A DNA stretch of 20,676 bases from Zhengella sp041738295 (GTDB lineage Bacteria; Pseudomonadota; Alphaproteobacteria; Rhizobiales; Rhizobiaceae). Below are positions 14,452-20,676 of this stretch, in pieces (position 1 is the stretch's first letter; every line of letters begins with the position of its first letter). Both the position numbers and the translations under genes were made by a program. A model generated the notes under the pieces. It saw only the letters and a program-made list of their open reading frames with translations, was not told where the DNA came from and made no database searches. Location of the stretch: positions 1 through 20,676 of the forward strand of contig JBGSQC010000125.1 in the NCBI GenBank assembly GCA_041738295.1. The letters run 5' to 3'.

Positions 14452-16320
14452 CATCCGCCTCCAGACGGTCGGCGAGGAACCCGCCGGACGGCGTGCCCAA
14501 AGCCTTGAATAGAGCCTGCCGGAGCGAACAAGCTCCTCATGGCTGCCAGCCTCCACGATAACGCCCTTGTCGACCACGACAAGCCGGTCCATCGCGGCAA
14601 TGGTGGAAAGCCGATGCGCAATCGCAATCACCGTCCTGCCCTCCATCATCAGGGACAGGCTGTCCTGGATGGTCGCCTCGATCTCGGAATCAAGCGCCGA
14701 GGTCGCCTCGTCCAGCACCAGCACCGGCGCGTCCTTCAGCATCATGCGGGCAATGGCGATTCGCTGGCGCTGCCCGCCCGAGAGCTTGCCCCCGCGCTCG
14801 CCAACATGGGCGTCATAGCCCTTTCGCCCCTTGAGGTCGCTGACACCGAGAATGAATTCATGGGCGGCGGCTTTCTTTGCCGCCGCGATGATCTCGTCAT
14901 CGCTGGCGCCCGGCCTGCCATAGGCGATGTTGTCGCGGATAGAGCGGTGCATCAGCATCGGCTCCTGCGCCACCACGCCGAACTGCGCCCTGAGCGAGGC
15001 CTGCGTCAGCGCGCGAACGTCAGTGCCGTCAAGGCTGATCGACCCGCCCTCCACATCGAAGAGCCGCAGCAGCAGATGAACGATGGTCGTCTTGCCGGCC
15101 CCCGACGGCCCGACAAGAGCGACCTCCTCGCCCGGCCTGATCTCCAGGGTGAAATTGCCGATCACCCCGGAACCCTTGCCATAATGGAAGGTGACATCAT
15201 CGAAGCGGATGTGACCTTGCGCACGCTTGGCGGTCTTGGCATCCGCCCTGTCGCGGATGGCGGGCTCGACCGAGATCGTGCCGGCGGAATCCTGCACGGT
15301 GGCAAAGTCGCGCACCAGTCCATTCAGCGCAAACATCAGCCAGCCCGACATATGGGCGAGCCGGAAGGTCAGGCCGATGGCGGTCGCCACCCCGCCGGTC
15401 GACAGCGTATTGGCCATCCAGCCGGTGATGGAAAGCCAGCCCGTCACCGCCATCATCAGCCCGCCCAGCGTGATGACGGACCCGCGCACCATCGTGATCG
15501 CCCGCACCTGTGTCCGGGAAGCGTCCAGCTGGTCCTCCATGGCTTCGCGCACATAGGCGTGCTCGCGCCGCCCGCTGTCGAACAGCTTCACCGCCATGAT
15601 ATTGGTGAAGGCATCCACCATGCGGCCATTGGAAATGGAGCGCGTGTCAGCCACCTTGCGCGATGTCCTGCGCACCATTGGCATCAGCTTCCAGGCCACC
15701 AGCACATAGCCCGCCAGCCAGACAATCACCGCGACACCCATGCGCGGGTCAAGCGTGGCCAGGATGGTGAAGGTCAGGCCGACAAACACCACAAAGTTCC
15801 AGAAAGTCTGGAGAATGCCGGTCATGAAATCGCTGACCGACTGGCCGGCCTGCATCACCTTGGTGGCAATGCGTCCGGCAAAATCATTCTGGTAGAAGCC
15901 ATAGGGCTGCTCGATGACGCGGCGGAACGCCTGCCAGCGCACCCGCGTGTAGAAGCCCGGCGCGATGACGATCTGTTCCAGCACGGTGCCAGCCAGCAGC
16001 ACCGCGACCCGGCCGACCAGCACGATGGCCAGCAGGAAGGACAGTTCCTTCCAGTAATCCGTCAGAAGCGTGGCGCGGTTGGCCTTTTCCAGGATGTCGA
16101 TCAGCCAGCCCAGCGCCCAGTAGAGGCTGCCTTCGACAAGGCCTGTCAAACCACCCAGCACGAAGGCGGCGATGAACGGACCTTTCGCCTGCATGGCGAA
16201 ATGGCTGATGAATTTGGTCGCCTCGCGCGGCAGCACATCGCGGTCGGTATCGCCAAACGGATCAATGATGCGTTCGGCCCGCCCGATCAGGCCGCGCGCC
16301 GGCTCCTCGTCTTTTTTCAT
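13378..16320 (-). CDS. ABC half-exporter joined in frame to an ATP-grasp ligase (probably two genes joined by a frameshift)
   Basis: The open frame has 980 codons. Residues about 40-345 are a type I exporter membrane domain with six spans. Residues 370-605 form the nucleotide-binding domain: Walker A GPSGAGKT (404-411), Q-loop Gln452, signature LSGGQ (513-517), Walker B VLVLDE (533-538) and H-loop His569. From residue 624 an ATP-grasp enzyme begins. Between them (about 609-623) the sequence is non-conserved. Start 16320 overlaps the upstream transporter stop as ATGA, so the two half-transporters are probably co-translated and form a heterodimer. The paralogue 16317-18185 and the alternative frame here show that one base is missing near 14489 compared with the expected transporter tail. 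Whether this is a real fusion, a recent mutation or a sequencing error cannot be told from the window. Substrate unknown. Confidence 0.85.
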   Translation of the reverse strand: MKKDEEPARGLIGRAERIIDPFGDTDRDVLPREATKFISHFAMQAKGPFIAAFVLGGLTGLVEGSLYWALGWLIDILEKANRATLLTDYWKELSFLLAIVLVGRVAVLLAGTVLEQIVIAPGFYTRVRWQAFRRVIEQPYGFYQNDFAGRIATKVMQAGQSVSDFMTGILQTFWNFVVFVGLTFTILATLDPRMGVAVIVWLAGYVLVAWKLMPMVRRTSRKVADTRSISNGRMVDAFTNIMAVKLFDSGRREHAYVREAMEDQLDASRTQVRAITMVRGSVITLGGLMMAVTGWLSITGWMANTLSTGGVATAIGLTFRLAHMSGWLMFALNGLVRDFATVQDSAGTISVEPAIRDRADAKTAKRAQGHIRFDDVTFHYGKGSGVIGNFTLEIRPGEEVALVGPSGAGKTTIVHLLLRLFDVEGGSISLDGTDVRALTQASLRAQFGVVAQEPMLMHRSIRDNIAYGRPGASDDEIIAAAKKAAAHEFILGVSDLKGRKGYDAHVGERGGKLSGGQRQRIAIARMMLKDAPVLVLDEATSALDSEIEATIQDSLSLMMEGRTVIAIAHRLSTIAAMDRLVVVDKGVIVEAGSHEELVRSGRLYSRLWARRPAGSSPTVWRRMMNFNRPEPQGLHRILTADEARKHFVPAQLHRACAAQGVTLRVDPQFGYSGHVERADGTRSQFMGTAFDINGQGASALAKDKDYAARLLGSEGFPVPEGVLLFSPSFKAELAIKNPVMASSLGFAERALDFAARHGFPLFLKPNEGSGGQGVAKVASLEELFETLAVLFATEETVLLQTPATGKDFRILVLDGKVMAAYERSPFTVLADGTSSVSALASAALDRLERSGRPANLKADDPRIVKELLRQGLSPASVPPAGQRVVLTANANLSSGGEAVDHTDTLHPAFVDIAVRAAAAAGLRLCGVDIMASSITDAPDRFWIIEINSAPGLRNFAASSPEALARVEAFYDHLVAAIAQG
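14432..14490 (-). other. Frameshift scar: alternative-frame transporter tail
   Basis: In the frame shifted by one base, codons from 14488 read SGGFLADRLEADDELQQA and then TGA at 14434-14432. The upstream paralogue ends WARQSGGFLPDD and so on. At DNA level the paralogue has CGC CAA TCC GGC where this gene has CGC CG TCC GGC, one base short. Restoring it would give a 629-aa transporter (paralogue 622 aa) whose last 20 or so bases overlap the ATP-grasp start. Confidence 0.8.
14458..14462 (-). promoter_or_regulatory. Internal ribosome-binding site for the ATP-grasp gene
   Basis: GGAGG (minus strand) lies 3 nt before ATG 14454 and 6 nt before ATG 14451. Its position inside the continuous frame supports independent translation initiation of the ATP-grasp part. 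Confidence 0.65.
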
Positions 16321-18185
16321 TCCGCTGCCTCGGTTTCCGCCACTGCGTCATCGGGCAGGAACCCGCCGGATTGGCGCGCCCAGAGCTGGGCGTAAAGCCC
16401 GCCGGTGGCAACCAGTTCATCATGGGTGCCGGTCTCGACAATGCGGCCCTTGTCCATGATGACGAGACGGTCCATCGCCGCGATGGTGGAAAGCCGGTGA
16501 GCAATGGCGATCACCGTCTTGCCCTCCATCAGGCGGTAGAGATTTTCCTGGATGGCGGCTTCTACTTCCGAATCGAGCGCCGATGTCGCTTCGTCGAGGA
16601 TGAGGATCGGCGCGTCCTTCAGCATGACGCGGGCAATGGCGATGCGCTGGCGCTGGCCGCCCGACAGCTTCACGCCACGCTCGCCGACATGGGCGTCATA
16701 GCCGGTACGGCCCTTGGCATCAGCCAGACCGAGGATGAAATCATGGGCCTCGGCCCGCTTGGCAGCCTCGATCATCGCCGCATCACCGGCGTCCGGCCTG
16801 CCATAAAGGATGTTGTCGCGCACCGAGCGATGCAGCAGCGAGGTGTCCTGCGTAACCATGCCGATGGAGGCGCGCAGGCTCTCCTGCGTGACGGACGAAA
16901 TGTCGTTGCCATCAATGGTGATCGCCCCGCCTTCGACATCGTGGAAGCGCAGCAGCAAATTGACCAGTGTCGACTTGCCGGCACCTGACCGCCCGACAAG
17001 GCCGATCTTTTCGCCGGGCCTGACGGTCAGCGACAGATCATCCAGCACGCCCTTTTCCTTGCCGTAATGGAAGCGCACATGATCAAACCGCACCTCGCCG
17101 CGCGGCACGGCCAGCACCGGCGCTCCGGGCCTGTCGCTGACCACCTGCGGGCGGGCGAGCGTGTTCATGCCGTCAATCGCCATGCCGATGTTCTCGAACA
17201 GGCCTGCCAGCTCCCACATGATCCAGTGGCTCATGCCGTTCAAACGCAGCACCAGCCCGATGGCAATCGCCACCGCGCCGGGCGTGGTGTCGGTGTTGAG
17301 CCAGATGGCAAGGCCAGCCAAACCGACGCCGAGCAGCAGCAGCTTGTTGGAAAAGACCAGCCAGAATTCGAGCTTGGTGGAAATGCGCATCTGCGGATGC
17401 ACCGTGTCCATCATGTCGGCCATCGCGTTGCGGGCATAATTCAGCTCCGAGCGCGCATGGGCAAACAGCTTGACGGTGGAAATATTGGTGTAGCTGTCCA
17501 CCACGCGGCCCGTCATCACCGAGCGGGCATCGGCCTGCAGTTCGGAAATGGCCCGCAACTTCGGCAAATAATAGAAGAGCAGCCCGGCATAGCCGATGAG
17601 CCAGAGCACGAAGGGCACCATCAGCCAGAGATCAAAGCTCGCCACCAGCACCAGCGATCCGGCCACATAGAAGACCACATAGACAAAGACATTGACCATC
17701 TTCATCACGGTTTCGCGCACACCAAGCGCCGCCTGCATCAGCTTTGTCGCCACCCGGCCGGCAAACTCGTCCTGATAGAAGCGCATCGACTGGCCAAGCA
17801 GATAGCGGTGGCCGAGCCAGCGGATCAGCATGGGGAAATTGCCGTAGAGCGCCTGATGAATGAACAGGCTGTCAAACAGCGTCAGCACCGGCAGGATGAG
17901 GCCGATCACCGCCACCATCCAGACCAGCGTCCAGAACTCGTTCTGCAGGAAGGTCGCCTTGTCGGCGGTCGCCAGCCAATCGACAACATTGCCGAGGAAG
18001 GAGAACATCAGCACTTCAAACAGCGCGATCAGCGAAGAGAACACCGCGACCATCAGCAAGGGCACGCGCACCGGCCTGGCATAGTGCCAGATGAACGGCC
18101 AAAGCCGGTCCGGCGGCTGCAAGGCCGGTACGTCAGGGAACGGATTGATCCGGGCTTCAAACCAGGAAAACAGACGGTCAAACAT
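16317..18185 (-). CDS. ABC half-exporter, ATP-binding/permease protein
   Basis: The product has 622 aa: a six-span type I exporter membrane domain (about residues 35-340), then an ATPase domain. Visible motifs are Walker A GRSGAGKS (398-405), Gln446, LSGGQ (507-511), Walker B ILILDE (527-532) and His563. It ends WARQSGGFL plus an acidic tail. It is closely similar to the transporter part of the downstream gene, especially in the ATPase core (GYDAHVGERG, then KLSGGQRQRIAIAR), so the two probably pair as a heterodimeric exporter in the inner membrane. ATG 18185 gives a natural N-terminus (MFDRLFSWFEARINPF); a start at 18236 would add 17 residues and lacks an RBS, though neither RBS is strong. 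First gene of the cassette; divergent from trmL across 134 nt. Confidence 0.93.
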   Translation of the reverse strand: MFDRLFSWFEARINPFPDVPALQPPDRLWPFIWHYARPVRVPLLMVAVFSSLIALFEVLMFSFLGNVVDWLATADKATFLQNEFWTLVWMVAVIGLILPVLTLFDSLFIHQALYGNFPMLIRWLGHRYLLGQSMRFYQDEFAGRVATKLMQAALGVRETVMKMVNVFVYVVFYVAGSLVLVASFDLWLMVPFVLWLIGYAGLLFYYLPKLRAISELQADARSVMTGRVVDSYTNISTVKLFAHARSELNYARNAMADMMDTVHPQMRISTKLEFWLVFSNKLLLLGVGLAGLAIWLNTDTTPGAVAIAIGLVLRLNGMSHWIMWELAGLFENIGMAIDGMNTLARPQVVSDRPGAPVLAVPRGEVRFDHVRFHYGKEKGVLDDLSLTVRPGEKIGLVGRSGAGKSTLVNLLLRFHDVEGGAITIDGNDISSVTQESLRASIGMVTQDTSLLHRSVRDNILYGRPDAGDAAMIEAAKRAEAHDFILGLADAKGRTGYDAHVGERGVKLSGGQRQRIAIARVMLKDAPILILDEATSALDSEVEAAIQENLYRLMEGKTVIAIAHRLSTIAAMDRLVIMDKGRIVETGTHDELVATGGLYAQLWARQSGGFLPDDAVAETEAAE

Positions 18186-18319
18186 GGTCAGGCAGCTTTC
18201 GCGCAAGCGGTCTTGCGGCGAGGCCGCAGAAATCATTGCATGTGAGTCATGTTATAGGGCGGCATCATGGCGCTGTCATGCCGCTTGGCAAGAAACTGCT
18301 GACAGGTTACGCCAGCCCG

Positions 18320-18796
18320 ATGAACCCGCCCCTGCGCATTGCCCTGTTCCAGCCCGACATTCCGGGCAACACCGGCACCATCATCCGCACCGCCGCCTGC
18401 CTCGGGCTGGCGGTGGATATCATTGCGCCTGCGGGCTTTGATTTTTCCGACCGCGCGCTGAAGCGCTCCGGAATGGACTATGTGGAGATGGCGACAGTGA
18501 CCCGCCATGACGACTGGTCAGCCTTTCTCGGATTCGTGAAGGCGGGCGGGCGTCGCCTCGTGCTTTTCACCACCAAGGGCGCAAAGCCCTACACGCAGTT
18601 TGTGTTCAGGCCCGGCGACATCCTGCTGTTTGGCCGCGAAAGCGCTGGCGTGCCGGACGCGGTGCATGTGGCAGCCGATGCGCGGCTCATCATCCCGATG
18701 GCCGAAGGCCGCCGCAGCCTCAACCTCGCAGTGTCCGTGGCGATGGCGGCGGGAGAAGCGATCCGTCAAATGCCGATGCAAACGCCAGCCGGTTGA
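18320..18796 (+). CDS. trmL: tRNA (cytidine(34)-2'-O)-methyltransferase
   Basis: The product has 158 aa; TrmL is normally about 155-160. It is a SPOUT-fold methyltransferase that adds a 2'-O-methyl group to the wobble nucleotide of tRNA-Leu isoacceptors, using S-adenosylmethionine. QPDIPGNTGTIIRTAACLG is the N-terminal signature (from about residue 10). The knotted cofactor site contains FGRESAGVPD and IPMAEGRRSLNLAVSVAMAAGEAIRQ. The ATG at 18320 starts the conserved region (MNPPLRIALFQP); the open frame runs further upstream to 18236 without similarity, and no strong RBS is visible. It diverges from the ABC cassette. Confidence 0.95.
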   Translation: MNPPLRIALFQPDIPGNTGTIIRTAACLGLAVDIIAPAGFDFSDRALKRSGMDYVEMATVTRHDDWSAFLGFVKAGGRRLVLFTTKGAKPYTQFVFRPGDILLFGRESAGVPDAVHVAADARLIIPMAEGRRSLNLAVSVAMAAGEAIRQMPMQTPAG

Positions 18797-18859
18797 CTTG
18801 CAAGCGGCCCTGTCACCAGATGCTGAGCGTGGCCCCGGCACCGGGCAGGGAGATAACCA

Positions 18860-19948
18860 ATGACCATCCGCGAGCTTCAGGTCCATCGTAAAGCCCTTGA
18901 TCGCACCCGCGTCGTCGAGTGGCAAAATAACCCGCTTGACGCTGGCGAAATCCGTGTGCGCATTGACCGCTTTGCCCTGACGGCCAACAATGTGACCTAT
19001 GGGGTGGCAGGTGACCGCATCGGCTACTGGAAGTTCTTTCCCCCGCATGGCGACAGCGCTGGCGATCAGGGCATCATCCCGGTCTGGGGTGTTGCCGAAG
19101 TCATCGAAAGCCGCGCCGACACCATTGCGCCGGGGGAACGCCTTTACGGATATTTCCCGATGGCATCAGAACTCGTCATGGTGCCAGGTCGCATCCGGCC
19201 CGGCCGCCTTTCCGACATGAGCGAACACCGCAGCCACCTTCCCGCCGTCTACAACAATTACACCCGCCTCACCGCCGATCCGGGCTACGACCCGGCGCAG
19301 GACAATGCCCGCATCCTGCTCTTTCCGCTCTATGCCACATCCTTCTGCCTTGCCGATTTTCTCGTCGCCAATGACTGGTTTGGCGCAAAGCGCGTCATCA
19401 TCATCTCGGCATCGTCCAAGACGGCGATCGGCCTCGCCATGGCGCTGCGTGACATGGACGGCGCGCCCGCCACCCTGGGCATGACATCGCAAGCCAACGC
19501 GGATTTTGTGCACGGACTCGCGCTCTTTGATGACGTGTCCACCTATGACCGGATCGATGCCGTTGATGCTTCGGTCCCCTCGGTGATTGTCGACATGTCG
19601 GGATCGGGTGAAATCCTCTCATCCCTTCATGCCCGTCTGGGCGACGCCATGCGTTTCTGCTCCAATGTCGGCATCACCCATTGGAGCGAGGCTGGTATGG
19701 GTCCGGGGTTTATCCGCGAACGCTCCGCCATGTTCTTTGCCCCGGCCCACATTGCCAAGCGGACAGAGGAATGGGGCCACGGCGTTTTCGACGAAAAGGC
19801 GCAGGCCTTCTTCGCCCGCGCCAGCGCAGCCAGCAAAGGCTGGCTGGAAATCGAGACAGTGCGAGGCCTTGACCAGATCGAGCCGGTTCTTGCCCGGCTG
19901 GTCGCCGGGAAGATTGACCCCCGGCGCGGCCTCGTCTGCATGCCCTGA
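18860..19948 (+). CDS. DUF2855 family protein (quinone-oxidoreductase-like)
   Basis: The product has 362 aa. IRVRIDRFALTANNVTYGVAGDRIGYWKFFP (starting near residue 32) is the hallmark of DUF2855; it resembles the N-terminal GroES-like part of medium-chain dehydrogenases. WGVAEVIESRADTIAPGERLYGYFP continues that fold, and a Rossmann-like segment (VIIISASSKTAIGLAMALRD) lies near residues 175-195. The glycine motif of classical NADPH binding is replaced by SASSKTA, so cofactor use is uncertain. No metal-binding cysteine set is seen. The start at 18860 has GGGAG about 8 nt upstream. It follows trmL by 63 nt on the same strand and converges with the cytochrome gene after 9 nt. The reaction is unknown. 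Confidence 0.85.
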   Translation: MTIRELQVHRKALDRTRVVEWQNNPLDAGEIRVRIDRFALTANNVTYGVAGDRIGYWKFFPPHGDSAGDQGIIPVWGVAEVIESRADTIAPGERLYGYFPMASELVMVPGRIRPGRLSDMSEHRSHLPAVYNNYTRLTADPGYDPAQDNARILLFPLYATSFCLADFLVANDWFGAKRVIIISASSKTAIGLAMALRDMDGAPATLGMTSQANADFVHGLALFDDVSTYDRIDAVDASVPSVIVDMSGSGEILSSLHARLGDAMRFCSNVGITHWSEAGMGPGFIRERSAMFFAPAHIAKRTEEWGHGVFDEKAQAFFARASAASKGWLEIETVRGLDQIEPVLARLVAGKIDPRRGLVCMP

Positions 19949-19957
19949 TGCTGCTTT

Positions 19958-20386
19958 TTATTGTCGGCCCATGCCCTGCATGCGACCATGGCCAGGTCCC
20001 ATGCCTTCGCCCGAAGGACGCTCAAATTGCGCCGTTGCCACATAGGCGGCAATGGCTGCGGCATCTTCTTCGGATAGTTCCAGCGGCGGCATCAGCCCGA
20101 AACGCGCCACCCATTGCGGCATCAATGAGCGGCCTTCCTCAGGCTTCATGATCCATTCCTTGATGGCCTGCGCAGCGTCAGCCTCGTCGCCGTGAGCGCG
20201 GCTGTACTGCATGGCCACGCCAAAGATCGGCGGCGCAACGAGGTCATCATGGGCGGCATCGGCTGCCGGCATATGGCAGGACGCGCAGTTTTCCTCAAAG
20301 AGCGTCTTTCCATCAGCCGCGTGGGCTGCAAGCGGAAGGGCAAGGGCAGCCGCAAGGGCGGCAGTTGCAAGCAAGCGATGAGTCAT
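19958..20386 (-). CDS. Periplasmic c-type cytochrome (class I-like), 142 aa
   Basis: Residues 1-23 form a signal peptide (MTHRLLATAALAAALAL, cleavage near AHA). Haem is attached at CASCH (34-38), and Met89 or Met99 (SLMPQ or GLMPP) would be the axial ligand. LSEEDAAAIAAYVAT near the C-terminus is the usual last helix of class I cytochromes. The final 16 residues are rich in Gly, Met and His (GEGMGPGHGRMQGMG), which is unusual. It is probably a small electron carrier in the periplasm. The start at 20386 has GGAGG 6 nt upstream; earlier in-frame ATGs at 20407 and 20398 do not. It has its own promoter, overlapped by a palindrome. Confidence 0.9.
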   Translation of the reverse strand: MTHRLLATAALAAALALPLAAHAADGKTLFEENCASCHMPAADAAHDDLVAPPIFGVAMQYSRAHGDEADAAQAIKEWIMKPEEGRSLMPQWVARFGLMPPLELSEEDAAAIAAYVATAQFERPSGEGMGPGHGRMQGMGRQ

Positions 20387-20413
20387 CAGAACCTCCATAA
20401 AATCCATGACATG

Positions 20414-20444
20414 AATATATGTACATGCATTTGAACGTTCAAAT
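20414..20444 (-). promoter_or_regulatory. Sigma-70 promoter with overlapping 16-bp palindromic operator
   Basis: On the minus strand TTGAAC (20442-20437) and TATATT (20419-20414) are separated by exactly 17 nt, about 30 nt before the cytochrome start codon. ATTTGAACGTTCAAAT (20429-20444) is a perfect palindrome that covers the -35 box, the classic position for a repressor operator. A TetR- or ArsR-type regulator is likely, but no such gene lies in the window. Confidence 0.65.
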
Positions 20445-20472
20445 TACAAATGGAGGTCGCTAGGTTACAAAT
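20444..20472. repeat. Direct repeat TTACAAAT, 21 bp apart
   Basis: TTACAAAT occurs at 20444-20451 and again at 20465-20472, exactly 21 bp apart, two helical turns. On the minus strand both lie just upstream of the cytochrome promoter (ATTTGTAA), abutting the palindrome. Same-face direct repeats at this position are typical of activator sites, for example of OmpR-type regulators. Confidence 0.4.
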
Positions 20473-20516
20473 TGGCCATGTTGGTCACGGATGAAGCCGA
20501 GTTGCCGCCGATCCGC

Positions 20517-20676
20517 TCAATCCGCGCTTTTGAGCCTTCGCATGGTGAACTCGATCACGTCGCCCGGCCATTCCTGCCAGCTTTCCACTTCCGACCAGTA
20601 GGCGGCGCGCGGATAGCGGTCGAGGAATTCGCGCGCCTTCATCCTCGCTTCTTCGCGCGGCAGGCGGAAGGTCTCG
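20517..20676 (-). CDS. Hypothetical protein, C-terminal 52 residues only (runs off the right edge)
   Basis: The frame is open from the window edge to TGA at 20519-20517. The visible part reads ETFRLPREEARMKAREFL, then DRYPRAAYWSEVESWQEW, and ends EFTMRRLKSAD. Composition and codon use resemble real genes here, with strongly charged helices and a Trp/Tyr-rich centre. No family recognised. The stop is 110 nt from the predicted cytochrome promoter -35 box upstream side, in the same orientation. The intervening 20473-20516 shows no terminator. Confidence 0.6.
   Translation of the reverse strand, partial: ETFRLPREEARMKAREFLDRYPRAAYWSEVESWQEWPGDVIEFTMRRLKSAD

Noticed and set aside
14480..14500. 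Programmed ribosomal frameshift at the transporter / ATP-grasp junction
   Set aside because: No slippery A/T-rich heptamer is present; the sequence is GC-rich without homopolymer runs longer than three, so a deletion or sequencing error is simpler.
14539..16395. A 618-codon open frame on the plus strand opposite the ABC transporter, and similar long antisense frames at 602-1840, 3995-5347 and 17067-18245
   Set aside because: They mirror well-supported genes in GC-rich DNA, are His/Gln/Gly/Arg-rich without any family motif, and lack ribosome-binding sites.

Overview
The window looks like a chromosomal segment of a GC-rich alphaproteobacterium, most probably of the order Hyphomicrobiales (Rhizobiales). 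The reasons are the compact Rieske / cytochrome b / cytochrome c1 operon followed by apt, the style of the small hypothetical proteins, and a 147-bp palindromic element of the kind scattered through rhizobial genomes. The order is recalled from general knowledge; no database search was possible. No rRNA, tRNA, CRISPR array, insertion sequence or phage gene was seen.

Layout. 1-530: the truncated 5' end of a minus-strand gene with a large palindromic element inside its reading frame, then a short minus-strand ORF. 725-2766: ychF and an outer-membrane beta-barrel protein, closed by a strong terminator. 2826-4325: a minus-strand short-chain dehydrogenase, then a plus-strand cold-shock protein with a clear sigma-70 promoter, long leader and terminator. 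4397-6847: an APC-type permease converging on a multi-spanning membrane protein of unknown function. 6881-7847: a Crp/Fnr regulator and a DUF2892 protein downstream of it. 7934-9435: two translationally coupled MaoC-fold proteins and a small membrane protein. 9432-12843 (minus): petA-petB-petC, a terminator, then apt. 13060-18185 (minus): two ABC half-exporters, an ATP-grasp ligase and a small helical protein, apparently one tight operon. 18320-19948: trmL and a DUF2855 protein. 19958-20676: a small periplasmic c-type cytochrome with an operator-overlapped promoter, and the 3' end of a further minus-strand gene.

How the genes work together. petABC encodes the complete catalytic core of the cytochrome bc1 complex, with spacings of 14 and 29 nt, and the small cytochrome c at 19958 may be another electron carrier. 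The least conventional unit is the minus-strand cassette at 13060-18185. Two paralogous half-transporters (start and stop overlap as ATGA) precede a cyanophycin-synthetase-like ATP-grasp enzyme and a DUF6665-like protein. In the sequence given, the second transporter and the ATP-grasp enzyme are joined in one 980-codon frame. Comparison with the neighbouring paralogue shows that a single missing base near 14489 causes the join. The other frame continues the transporter's conserved tail to a stop, and the ATP-grasp part has its own GGAGG ribosome-binding site and ATG. The fusion is therefore best read as a frameshift (biological or sequencing error) joining two overlapping genes.

The second notable object is the palindromic element at 4-150, which is translated in frame as part of a protein. 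The remaining genes look ordinary for the lineage.
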